This document shows positions 15,365 through 23,206 of a DNA stretch of 58,880 nucleotides, piece after piece; the stretch's first letter is position 1; every line of letters starts with the position of its first letter. Made by a program: the position numbers and the translations under genes. The stretch is from assembly GCA_902623915.1 (NCBI GenBank), contig CACNVM010000002.1, positions 1-58,880 of the forward strand, in the 5' to 3' direction. The DNA is from an uncultured Pelagibacteraceae bacterium. GTDB taxonomy: Bacteria > Pseudomonadota > Alphaproteobacteria > Pelagibacterales > Pelagibacteraceae. The notes below the pieces were generated by a model. It did no database searches. It saw only the letters and a list, made by a program, of their open reading frames with translations, and was not told the DNA's origin.

Positions 15365-16276
15365 ATGAATAAACGGATATTTCAAAAAGAGCTAATAATA
15401 GGTTTATCCAAAAAACACAAAACAATTCCTTCAAAATATCATTATGATTTACAGGGGAGTAAATACTTTGAGAAAATAACAAAACAAAAAGAATATTATC
15501 CCACAAGAAAAGAAAAAGAGATATTAAAAAAAATTTCTACAGAAATTCCAAAATTATTTGAAGGTAAGTTATCATATATAGAGCTTGGGAGTGGCGCTAT
15601 AGACAAAATAAAATTACTTATCAATAAGGATGTTAAATATTATGTTCCACTAGATATATCTTTGGATTACGTAAAAAAGTCAGTAATTAAACTTAAAAAA
15701 AAATACCCGAAAATTAAAATAAAACCCAAAAAAGTTGATTACTCTAAGCATTTTAAAATACCCAATCTAAAAGAAACAACTAAAGTCTATTTCTTTCTAG
15801 GTTCTTCAATCGGTAATTTTCATAATAGAGAAGAAGTTAAATTTTTAAAAAGATTAAGAAAGAGTATAAATAAAAAGAACTATTTGTTCATAGGGGTTGA
15901 TCTTATTAAAAATAAAACAATCCTTGATAAAGCATATAATGATAAAAAAGGCTACACGGCTAAATTTAGTTTAAATTTAATTAATATTATAAATAGAAAT
16001 CAAAAAACTAATTTAAAAATTAAAGACTTTTATTATCAAGGTTTTTACAATACCAAAAAAAAATGTATTACAGGTTTTTTGGTGAGCAAGATTAATCAAA
16101 ACTTTAAAATTGGTAATAAAAGTATTTCTTTAAAGAAAAGTGAAAGAATTTTAGTTGAAATATCAAATAAATTTACAATCAAATCATTTAAAAAGTTAGC
16201 TTCAAAGGCGGGTTGGTCTACCAAGCGTGTTTGGCTTGATAAACTAAATTATTACTCATTATTCCTACTAAAATAG
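15365..16276 (+). CDS. EgtD-like L-histidine N-alpha-methyltransferase
   Basis: A 303-residue SAM-dependent methyltransferase of the DUF2260/Methyltransf_33 family; characterised members (EgtD) trimethylate histidine to hercynine, the first step to ergothioneine. Family marks are KYHYDLQGSKYFEKIT (24-39), EYYPTRKEKEIL (43-54), the SAM loop ELGSG (73-77), GSSIGNF (146-152), AYNDKKGYTAKFSLNL (190-205) and EIS (265-267). The EgtD residues that hold the histidine side chain, a Glu-x-Ser pair and the Asn of GNF, are all kept. No EgtB or other ergothioneine gene is next to it. It follows the HD oxygenase after nine bases and is probably part of the same transcript. The in vivo substrate is unproven. 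Confidence 0.8.
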   Translation: MNKRIFQKELIIGLSKKHKTIPSKYHYDLQGSKYFEKITKQKEYYPTRKEKEILKKISTEIPKLFEGKLSYIELGSGAIDKIKLLINKDVKYYVPLDISLDYVKKSVIKLKKKYPKIKIKPKKVDYSKHFKIPNLKETTKVYFFLGSSIGNFHNREEVKFLKRLRKSINKKNYLFIGVDLIKNKTILDKAYNDKKGYTAKFSLNLINIINRNQKTNLKIKDFYYQGFYNTKKKCITGFLVSKINQNFKIGNKSISLKKSERILVEISNKFTIKSFKKLASKAGWSTKRVWLDKLNYYSLFLLK

Positions 16277-16300
16277 TCGGGAATGCGACGTTTTTGCCAT

Positions 16301-16315
16301 TGAGAAGCATTATCA
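16301..16315. promoter_or_regulatory. Fur-like box upstream of fbpA
   Basis: TGAGAAGCATTATCA matches 12 of 14 defined positions of the 7-1-7 Fur consensus TGATAATnATTATCA. It stands 35-49 bases upstream of the fbpA start, in the short gap after egtD. This would put the iron-uptake operon under iron control. Confidence 0.55.
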
Positions 16316-16349
16316 AATATATGAAAGTAATACAAGAATGGAGAAAACT

Positions 16350-17393
16350 ATGAATAAACTAATAAAAACAATTGGACTGGCAATTGTTGGATTATTTTCA
16401 ACAATACTGGTTGCAAATTCAGTTTTAGCAGATGGACACTCTAACGAGGTAAATATTTTTAGTGCTAGACATTATGATTCTGATGTTCAGCTATATGAAA
16501 AATTTACAGCAAAAACTGGAATAAAGGTCAATGTAGTTTCTGGAAAATCAGGAGCTCTTGAAAAAAGAATTATCGCAGAAGCAGGAACAGCTGACTTATA
16601 TATAACAGCTGACGCCGGAAGATTGGGAGCATTTGAGGCCAACTTACAAGGTGGTCTAACAAGTCCTAATATTAAATCTGCGGTTCCGAGTAATTTTAGA
16701 ACATCTAAATGGGTTGGAATAGCAAAAAGAGCAAGAATTGTTTATTTCGCACCTGAAAGAGTTAGTGGAGCAGAGTTAGCAGGTTTAACTTACGAAAGTT
16801 TAGCAGATCCAAAATGGAAAGGCAGACTAGTAATTAGAGCCTCAAACAATATTTATAATCAATCACTTGTTGCTTCATTAATTAAAAATAATGGAAAAGG
16901 TAAAGTTGCTGATTGGTCTAAGGGAATGGTTAATAACATGGCAAGAGCTCCAAAAGGTAATGATAGAGCTCAAATATTAGCAGTAGCTGCTGGAGAAGCA
17001 GATATTGCAGTTGCTAACACATACTATTTAGCTCTTATGCTATCAGGGAAAAAAGGCGCTGAACAACAAGCAGCTGCGAAAAAGGTAAAACCTTTTTTTC
17101 CAAATCAAGACGGTAGAGGAACTCATATGAACATTAGTGGTGCAGGTCTTGTAAAAGGCGCACCTAATAAAGCTAATGCAATTAAATTAGTAGAATTTTT
17201 ACTAAGTGAAGAAGCACAAAATCATATAGTAAATAATACTTTTGAGTATCCTATGATTGCGGGTGTTTCCCCACATCCACTTGTAGTAAACATGGGTTTA
17301 GATTTTAAACAAGATCTAAAAACAAAAGTTGTTAATTACGGTAAAAGACAAGCTGATGCATTAGAAGTAATGACAGCAGCAGGTTGGAAATAG
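16350..17393 (+). CDS. fbpA: Iron(III) ABC transporter substrate-binding protein
   Basis: A periplasmic ferric-iron-binding protein of the FbpA/FutA/AfuA family, about 347 residues. I take the ATG at 16350, because GGAG at 16339-16342 is well placed and because MNKLIKTIGLAIVGLFSTIL then starts a signal peptide ending at VLA-DG; the ATG at 16338 would add MEKT. The motif VNIFSARHYDSD (34-45) and the tyrosine pair in ANTYYLALM (Tyr225-Tyr226) are the usual iron ligands. It heads an operon with a flavodoxin, a fused permease and an ATPase. A Fur-like box precedes it and a strong hairpin follows it. Confidence 0.92.
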   Translation: MNKLIKTIGLAIVGLFSTILVANSVLADGHSNEVNIFSARHYDSDVQLYEKFTAKTGIKVNVVSGKSGALEKRIIAEAGTADLYITADAGRLGAFEANLQGGLTSPNIKSAVPSNFRTSKWVGIAKRARIVYFAPERVSGAELAGLTYESLADPKWKGRLVIRASNNIYNQSLVASLIKNNGKGKVADWSKGMVNNMARAPKGNDRAQILAVAAGEADIAVANTYYLALMLSGKKGAEQQAAAKKVKPFFPNQDGRGTHMNISGAGLVKGAPNKANAIKLVEFLLSEEAQNHIVNNTFEYPMIAGVSPHPLVVNMGLDFKQDLKTKVVNYGKRQADALEVMTAAGWK

Positions 17394-17408
17394 TTGTACA
17401 ATTAAAAT

Positions 17409-17432
17409 TGTGGTGCGCAACTGCGCACCACA
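17409..17432 (+). terminator. Strong hairpin between fbpA and the flavodoxin gene
   Basis: GTGGTGCGCA (17410-17419) pairs perfectly with TGCGCACCAC (17422-17431), plus one flanking T-A pair, leaving a two-base loop. It is strikingly GC-rich for this DNA. There is no T-tract after it, so it is more likely an mRNA 3-prime stabiliser or processing site for abundant fbpA message than a true intrinsic terminator. Confidence 0.7.
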
Positions 17433-17483
17433 TATCAAATTATCAACAAAATATAAAAATAAAATATAGCTAAAGGTATAAAT

Positions 17484-17930
17484 ATGAAACTTGATATATT
17501 ATATGCTTCTCAAACAGGAAACGCTGAGATAGTAGCAAAAGAATTATATGAATTAGCCATAACCCAGGGTTTTGAGGCTAATATTGACGAAATGAACAAT
17601 TATTCTATTAAACAATTTAACGAGTTAAAAAATGTTGCAATTGTAACATCAACGTTTGGAGAAGGCGAAGTACCTGATATGGGAATAGAATTTTGGGAAG
17701 ATTTAAAAATATCTAAGGTGAAATTAAATCAACAAAAATATGGTATGATAGCTTTAGGCGATAGATCACATGATATATTTTGCGGAGGAGGTAAAAAAAT
17801 AAGTTCAAAATTAGATGAATTAGGAAGTAAAAAAATAGTTGATAAACTTGAATGTGATGGAGATACAGAGGGTACACAAGAATGGTCACTTAATTTTCTG
17901 AAAGAGCTTAAAGATACAAATAAAAAATAA
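17484..17930 (+). CDS. Flavodoxin-like protein
   Basis: A 148-residue FMN-binding electron carrier of the flavodoxin fold (MioC/short-chain type). The phosphate loop is YASQTGNAE (8-16), and STFGEGEVPDMG and ALGDRSHDIFCGGGK form the isoalloxazine-binding loops. It lies inside the ferric-iron transport operon, between the binding-protein and permease genes. Known biology has flavodoxin replacing ferredoxin under iron shortage, which fits a Fur-controlled operon; alternatively it could reduce imported Fe(III). A weak ribosome binding site (AAAGG) precedes the ATG. Confidence 0.88.
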   Translation: MKLDILYASQTGNAEIVAKELYELAITQGFEANIDEMNNYSIKQFNELKNVAIVTSTFGEGEVPDMGIEFWEDLKISKVKLNQQKYGMIALGDRSHDIFCGGGKKISSKLDELGSKKIVDKLECDGDTEGTQEWSLNFLKELKDTNKK

Positions 17931-17940
17931 AATAATATAA

Positions 17941-19557
17941 ATGCCCAGATATAATATTTGGTTTTTTAGTAGTTTGGTAATAGCTTTAATAGTTGCATTA
18001 CCTATAATTACAGTTTTTTTTAGTTTTTTTTCTGAGACAAGTAATTATTTTAATGTTTTAAAAAATACCTTTCTTTTTGAGTATATAAATAATTCACTTA
18101 TAATCTTAATTTCAGTTTTAATAATAACTTTTTTTGTAGGAGTTGCGTCGGCTTATTTTGTATCTTTTTATGATTTTCCTTTTTCAAATTTTTTCAGTTG
18201 GGCATTAATTTTAGCTTTTGCAATACCTGGTTATATTTTCGCATTTTCAATAATAGCTTTTTTTGAAAATTACGGTACAGCTTATACAATTTTAACAAAT
18301 TTGTTTGGCGAACATAATTATAATCCATTAATACCAAAATTTGACAGTCTGATTGGATCAATTATAGCAATAAGTTTTTCACTATTTCCGTATGTTTTTG
18401 TATTAACCAGATCCTCTTTTTTATATCAATCCAATAATTATATCGAAGTCGGTCAAAATTTGGGTTTATCAGAAAAAGAAACTTTTTATAAAATTATTTT
18501 ACCATCAGCACGACCTGCTATTATTGCCGGATTAGCTTTGGTTGCGATGGAGTGTTTATCTGATTTCGGTACTGTATCGTTTTTTAGTGTAAATACATTA
18601 ACAACTGGCATATATAACTCTTGGTTATCATTTGATGATCTAAATACTGCAAATCAAATTTCATTTATACTTCTGTTATTTATTTTATTATTATTTTCAT
18701 TTGAAATATATTCTAGAAGAGAAGCAAGATATCATCAGCCAAGTAGAGGCTTTAAACCAATAAATAAAATTAAATTAACTGGTAAAAAATCTTTAATTCC
18801 TTTTATGTTTTGTTTTTTAATCTTTTTTGTAAGTTTCGTATTTCCAGTTTCCCAAATGATTTTTTGGACATTTAAATTTCCAAAATATTTCCAGGATATA
18901 GATATTTTGAAAATTAATTTGAACACATTATATTTAGTTGGACTTGCCAGTTTATGTCTTGTTGCCACATCATTATTAATAAACTATGGAAGCAGAATAT
19001 CAAAAAGTAAAATTTTAAATTATTTAACTAATTTTTCCATATCTGGATATGCGATACCCGGTGTAATATTAGCTGTAGCATTTATAACTTTTTTTTCAAA
19101 TCTAAGTGATTTAATAACAAATTTTTTTAATGTAGGAAGCACAAAACATCTATTCATTGGTTCAATATCTGGTTTAATACTAGCATACTTTGTTAGATTC
19201 TTTTCACTTTCCTTTAATGGGATAAAATCAAGTTATGAAAAAATCAATAATTCAATTGACGAAAGTGCTTACTTGCTTGGTTATTCAAAAGTTCGAACTT
19301 TTTCGAAAATACATGTACCCTATTTAAAAAATAATATCATTTTGATAATAGTATTAATTTCACTTGAAATTATTAAGGAGTTACCCATAACAATGATATT
19401 AAGACCTTTTAATTTTGAGACTTTTGCTACACAAGCTTATGTTTATGCTTCGCAAGATTTATTGGAAGCCGCCGCTTTACCTTCTTTATTTTTGATAGGA
19501 TGGGCTACAATTTTAATATTATTCTCTTCAAAATATATACTTTCACCAAAAAATTAA
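17941..19557 (+). CDS. fbpB: Iron(III) ABC transporter permease (two fused permease domains)
   Basis: An inner-membrane protein of 538 residues with about twelve membrane segments, built of two permease units in tandem as usual for FbpB/AfuB. The two EAA loops are EVGQNLGLSEKETFYKIILP in the first half and ESAYLLGYSKVRTFSKIHVP in the second. LAFAIPGYIFAFS and SISGYAIPGVILAVAFIT are paired conserved entry motifs. It follows the flavodoxin gene after ten bases and precedes the ATPase by twelve. It forms the channel for ferric iron delivered by FbpA. Confidence 0.93.
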   Translation: MPRYNIWFFSSLVIALIVALPIITVFFSFFSETSNYFNVLKNTFLFEYINNSLIILISVLIITFFVGVASAYFVSFYDFPFSNFFSWALILAFAIPGYIFAFSIIAFFENYGTAYTILTNLFGEHNYNPLIPKFDSLIGSIIAISFSLFPYVFVLTRSSFLYQSNNYIEVGQNLGLSEKETFYKIILPSARPAIIAGLALVAMECLSDFGTVSFFSVNTLTTGIYNSWLSFDDLNTANQISFILLLFILLLFSFEIYSRREARYHQPSRGFKPINKIKLTGKKSLIPFMFCFLIFFVSFVFPVSQMIFWTFKFPKYFQDIDILKINLNTLYLVGLASLCLVATSLLINYGSRISKSKILNYLTNFSISGYAIPGVILAVAFITFFSNLSDLITNFFNVGSTKHLFIGSISGLILAYFVRFFSLSFNGIKSSYEKINNSIDESAYLLGYSKVRTFSKIHVPYLKNNIILIIVLISLEIIKELPITMILRPFNFETFATQAYVYASQDLLEAAALPSLFLIGWATILILFSSKYILSPKN

Positions 19558-19569
19558 TATAATCTACTA

Positions 19570-20640
19570 ATGTCAAAAAACTTTTTTGAAATTAGAAATG
19601 GTTATTTTGTAGCTAGTGAAAAAAATAAAGTTAATAATGTAAACCTCGCAATTGAGAAACAAGGTGATGTAGTTTCATTATTAGGTCCATCTGGTGTTGG
19701 GAAAACAACTATTTTAAGAACTATAGCTGGTTTACAAAAAATTAACTCAGGTGAAATTTTTTTAAAAAACAAAATAATTTCTTCTGAAAATTTTCATCTA
19801 GAACCTGAAAAAAGAAATATAGCTCTTTCATTTCAAGACAACTCTCTTTTTCCAAACTATAAAGTTATTGATAATATCAATTTTGGTAAAAAAAGATCTA
19901 AAGGTAATAGATTTGAAATTAAAGCAAACGATATTATTAAATTATTACATATAGAACCTATACTTGAGAAATACCCCCATCAGATTAGTGCTGGTGAGGC
20001 TCAAAGGGTTTCTTTAGCTAGATCAATAATGTCTAACCCTGATTTATTATTACTCGATGAACCATTTTCAAATATAGATCAAAACTTAAAAGATGAAATT
20101 CAATATTCGGTCAAAAATTTACTAAAAAAAATGAGTCTTACCACTATTTTAGTTACACATGACTCATTCGAAGCCTTTTCTCTTGCAGACAAATGTGGGA
20201 TTATTTTAAATCAAGAATTAAAACAATTTGATGTACCTTACAGTGTTCATCATGAACCAAACTCCATTGAAGTTGCTAAATTTTTGAATAGAGGCGTTTT
20301 TGTTGATGTTGAGGTTATAGAAACAGATTGTGCAGTACACAGTTTAAAACATTCTGTTTTAGGTGAAATAAGAGGTAAATTAGTAAATAATTTTCCTGCA
20401 GGTTCTAAAGTTAAACTACTTTTACAACCTGAAGATCTAATTCATGATGATCAAAGCAAACTGAAACTAGAAGTTATTGACAAAAAGTTTAGAGGCACAA
20501 ATTTTATTTACACTTTAAAAACGAGTAGTGATGAAAAAATACCAGTATTTGTCCATTCTCATCACATTCATCAGCATGAGAAATCCGAAAAATTTGGAAT
20601 TAAAACTCCAATTTTTATTGACCACCTGGTATGTTTTTAA
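19570..20640 (+). CDS. fbpC: Iron(III) ABC transporter ATP-binding protein
   Basis: The cytosolic ATPase of the ferric-iron importer, 356 residues. Walker A GPSGVGKTT is at 39-47, Walker B LLDEPFSNID at 161-170, and the switch region is VTHDSFEAFSLADK. The signature reads ISAGEAQR (139-146) rather than LSGGQQQR, a mild change also known in some FbpC proteins. The C-terminal 110 residues are a regulatory TOBE-like domain. It ends the operon; tRNA-Arg starts 25 bases later. I see no clear intrinsic terminator between them. Confidence 0.92.
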   Translation: MSKNFFEIRNGYFVASEKNKVNNVNLAIEKQGDVVSLLGPSGVGKTTILRTIAGLQKINSGEIFLKNKIISSENFHLEPEKRNIALSFQDNSLFPNYKVIDNINFGKKRSKGNRFEIKANDIIKLLHIEPILEKYPHQISAGEAQRVSLARSIMSNPDLLLLDEPFSNIDQNLKDEIQYSVKNLLKKMSLTTILVTHDSFEAFSLADKCGIILNQELKQFDVPYSVHHEPNSIEVAKFLNRGVFVDVEVIETDCAVHSLKHSVLGEIRGKLVNNFPAGSKVKLLLQPEDLIHDDQSKLKLEVIDKKFRGTNFIYTLKTSSDEKIPVFVHSHHIHQHEKSEKFGIKTPIFIDHLVCF

Positions 20641-20664
20641 GTAAATATATATAGTTAAATTAGA

Positions 20665-20741
20665 GCGCCCTTAGCTCAGCTGGATAGAGCATCGGTTTTC
20701 TAAACCGAGGGTCGTAGGTTCGAATCCTTCAGGGCGCGCCA
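20665..20741 (+). tRNA. tRNA-Arg (anticodon UCU)
   Basis: A 77-base cloverleaf. The acceptor arms GCGCCCT and AGGGCGC pair fully, the D arm is GCTC...GAGC, and the anticodon stem TCGGT/ACCGA holds the loop TTTCTAA, giving anticodon UCU, which reads AGA/AGG arginine codons. The T arm contains GGTTCGAATCC. The discriminator G and CCA are encoded. AGA is the dominant arginine codon in these genes. Confidence 0.96.
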
Positions 20742-20895
20742 CTAACACCTTAAAATTGTTGAAATCATTATTTAGGCTTAAAGTTAATTTAGCCAACTAT
20801 ATAAAGTATTTATTTATAACCCTAATTTGATCGTGTCATTAAAAGACGCCTCTTTAACATCTTGAAGTACTTAATTTAATCAAACATAATAAGCG

Positions 20896-20932
20896 AAATT
20901 ACATTCAAATGTAATTTATTGTTAACAATAAA
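20896..20932 (+). promoter_or_regulatory. Two adjoining perfect palindromes upstream of aapJ
   Basis: The first inverted repeat (20896-20917) pairs AAATTACATT with AATGTAATTT over ten bases with a CA loop. The second (20915-20932), TTTATTGTTAACAATAAA, is a perfect 18-base palindrome overlapping the first by three bases. It ends three bases before AGGGGA, the ribosome binding site. They could be operator sites or two competing mRNA hairpins. The remaining 150 bases from tRNA-Arg to here show nothing else I can name. Confidence 0.45.
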
Positions 20933-20946
20933 AAAGGGGATAAATA

Positions 20947-21984
20947 ATGTTAAGAACATTAAAAGCATTGGTTTATTTGCTTACTTCAATTGCACTATTA
21001 GTTAGTTTCGAAACTAGTGCGTTTGCAAAAAAATCAAAAACTCTTAAGAAAACTCAGAAGATGGGTTTTGTAAGATGTGGTGTTTCACAAGGTCTTCCAG
21101 GTTTTTCTAATGCTGATGCATCAGGAAACTGGACTGGTGTTGACGTAGATCTATGTAGAGCTGTTGCAGCCGCTACTCTTGGCGATTCTGGAAAAGTTAA
21201 ATTTTTTCCATTAAGCGCAAAAGAAAGATTTACAGCACTTACATCTGGTGAAATAGACGTCTTATCAAGAAATACTACTTGGACATTATCAAGAGATGCT
21301 GACATTGGTTTAACTTTTGTTGGTGTAAATTTCTATGATGGTCAAGGTTTCATGGTTAGAAAAAGTTCTGGTATTACATCTGTAAATCAATTTAAAGCAG
21401 GTGTATCAGCTTGTACAAACTTAGGTACAACAACAGAGCTTAACATGAGGGACTTTTTTAATTCTAAAGGAATTAAATATGAGCCAGTAACTTTTGAAAA
21501 AGCTGACGAAGTCGTAGCTGCATATGATGCAGGAAGATGCGATACTTACACTACTGACAAATCTGGTCTAGCAGCTCAAAGAATTAAATTGAGCAAGCCA
21601 GATGATCATATAGTGTTACCAGAAACAATTTCTAAAGAACCATTAGGACCTGTTGTAAGACAGGGCGATGCTGTTTGGGAAGACATTGTTAGATGGTCAC
21701 TAAACGTTATGATTGAAGCAGAAGAGTACGGTATTACATCTGCTAATGCTGACAGCATGAAATCTTCAGATAATCCAGCAGTAAAAAGATTAGTTGGAGC
21801 TGAAGGTGAATTAGGAGCAGCATTTGGTCTAGATAACGACTGGAGCTTAAGAATTATCAAGCAAGTTGGTAACTACGGTGAAAGCTACAAACGAAATATA
21901 GCTGATACTGGAATTTTACCAGACAGAGGTCCAAATCAACTTTGGACTAAAGGTGGTATACTTTACGTTCCACCAGCAAGATAA
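20947..21984 (+). CDS. aapJ: General L-amino-acid ABC transporter substrate-binding protein
   Basis: A periplasmic binding protein of 345 residues, AapJ type. A signal peptide ends near ETSAFA-KK. Then come KMGFVRCGVSQGLPGFSNADASGNWTGVDVDLCRAVAAA, which is typical of AapJ/YhdW, and SRNTTWTLSRDADIGLTFVGVNFYDGQGFMV. It binds a broad range of L-amino acids. The ribosome binding site AGGGGA is strong. Codon choice is more biased toward GCT/GGT than in the permease genes, as expected for an abundant protein. An intrinsic-terminator-like hairpin separates it from aapQ. Confidence 0.95.
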   Translation: MLRTLKALVYLLTSIALLVSFETSAFAKKSKTLKKTQKMGFVRCGVSQGLPGFSNADASGNWTGVDVDLCRAVAAATLGDSGKVKFFPLSAKERFTALTSGEIDVLSRNTTWTLSRDADIGLTFVGVNFYDGQGFMVRKSSGITSVNQFKAGVSACTNLGTTTELNMRDFFNSKGIKYEPVTFEKADEVVAAYDAGRCDTYTTDKSGLAAQRIKLSKPDDHIVLPETISKEPLGPVVRQGDAVWEDIVRWSLNVMIEAEEYGITSANADSMKSSDNPAVKRLVGAEGELGAAFGLDNDWSLRIIKQVGNYGESYKRNIADTGILPDRGPNQLWTKGGILYVPPAR

Positions 21985-22008
21985 TTGCTAATAATTATTA
22001 CTAAAAAG

Positions 22009-22039
22009 AAAGGGCTAGATTTATCTGGCCCTTTTTTTT
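22009..22039 (+). terminator. Intrinsic-terminator-like hairpin between aapJ and aapQ
   Basis: AAAGGGC pairs with GCCCTTT, with an inner AGAT/ATCT stem after one mismatch and a TT loop. Eight Ts (22032-22039) follow the stem. The form is that of an intrinsic terminator, 14 bases before aapQ. It probably lets only part of the transcription continue into the permease and ATPase genes. Confidence 0.85.
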
Positions 22040-22053
22040 ATACATAAGAAAAG

Positions 22054-23205
22054 ATGAATTTAAGAATTAAAAGTATTATTCCCCAATTATTAACACTGTT
22101 ATTTGTGGTAGCAGTGATAGGCTTTTTCACTATTAATGCACAATTAAATATGGAAGAGAGGGGTATTGATTTTGGTTATGGATTTTTAAATCAAGAATCT
22201 TCTTTTGATGTCCAGTTTTCTTTAATCGAATATGATGGTTCACATTCCTATGCAAAAGCATATTTAGTTGGACTATTAAACACTATTTTAGTTTCAGTTT
22301 TAGGTATAATTTTTTGCACTATAATTGGTGTAATTGTTGGTATAGCAAGATTATCTCCAAATTATTTAATAAGGAATACTGCTGCTTGGTATGTTGAATT
22401 TTTTAGAAATGTTCCTTTACTATTACAAATCTTTTTCTGGTACTATGCTGCTTTAAGAGCATTACCTTTACCTGAAAATACAGAACCTCTATTTGGTGTC
22501 ACTTATCTAACCGTTAAAGGTTATTATATTCCACGTTTAATATGGGAAAATTTTGATATCTTAATTTATTCAATTTTAGCAGCGATAATTTCCATTATTT
22601 TTATAAGAAATTATGCGAGAAAATTACAAGAGGAAAAAGGTCAACAGCTTCCAGTTCTTTTGATTTCAGTCGGATTGCTATTAATATTTCCAGGGATAAC
22701 ATTTATAACTGGAATGGTTCAATTAGACGTTTCATTACCAGTTTTAAAACAATTGTCTAAAACGTCTTTTATATACGCTGAAGGTATAAGTGTTCCACCC
22801 GAATTAATAGCATTAGTATTAGCTTTATCTCTATACACTGCCACTTTTGTTGCAGAGTGTGTAAGGGCAGGGATTCAAGGTATTAGCAAAGGCCAGAAAG
22901 AAGCAGCCGCTTCAGTAGGCTTAACACCTAATCAAATTCTCAAACTTGTTATAATGCCTCAAGCCTTAAGAATAATTATTCCACCAACTACTAATCAGTA
23001 TTTAAATTTGACCAAAAATTCATCATTAGCAGCAGCTATAGCTTATCCTGATCTTGTCTTGGTTTTTGCTGGTACTGCATTAATGCAGACAGGTAGAGCA
23101 ATTGAGATAGTTTCAATAACAATGTTAACTTATTTAACCTTAAGCTTATCAATTTCAATTTTAATGAATTGGTATAACAAAAAAATAGCAATTAAAGAAA
23201 AATAA
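22054..23205 (+). CDS. aapQ: General L-amino-acid ABC transporter permease AapQ
   Basis: An inner-membrane permease of the HisM/AapQ family, 383 residues. After a first membrane segment comes GIDFGYGFLNQESSFDV, a typical AapQ stretch. The permease signature is YVEFFRNVPLLLQIFFWY, and the EAA loop is EAAASVGLTPNQILKLVIMPQALRIIIPP. It pairs with AapM to form the channel. Its stop is followed after one base by aapM. The start lies just after the terminator-like hairpin; AAAAG before the ATG is a weak ribosome binding site. Confidence 0.95.
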   Translation: MNLRIKSIIPQLLTLLFVVAVIGFFTINAQLNMEERGIDFGYGFLNQESSFDVQFSLIEYDGSHSYAKAYLVGLLNTILVSVLGIIFCTIIGVIVGIARLSPNYLIRNTAAWYVEFFRNVPLLLQIFFWYYAALRALPLPENTEPLFGVTYLTVKGYYIPRLIWENFDILIYSILAAIISIIFIRNYARKLQEEKGQQLPVLLISVGLLLIFPGITFITGMVQLDVSLPVLKQLSKTSFIYAEGISVPPELIALVLALSLYTATFVAECVRAGIQGISKGQKEAAASVGLTPNQILKLVIMPQALRIIIPPTTNQYLNLTKNSSLAAAIAYPDLVLVFAGTALMQTGRAIEIVSITMLTYLTLSLSISILMNWYNKKIAIKEK

Positions 23206-23206
23206 A

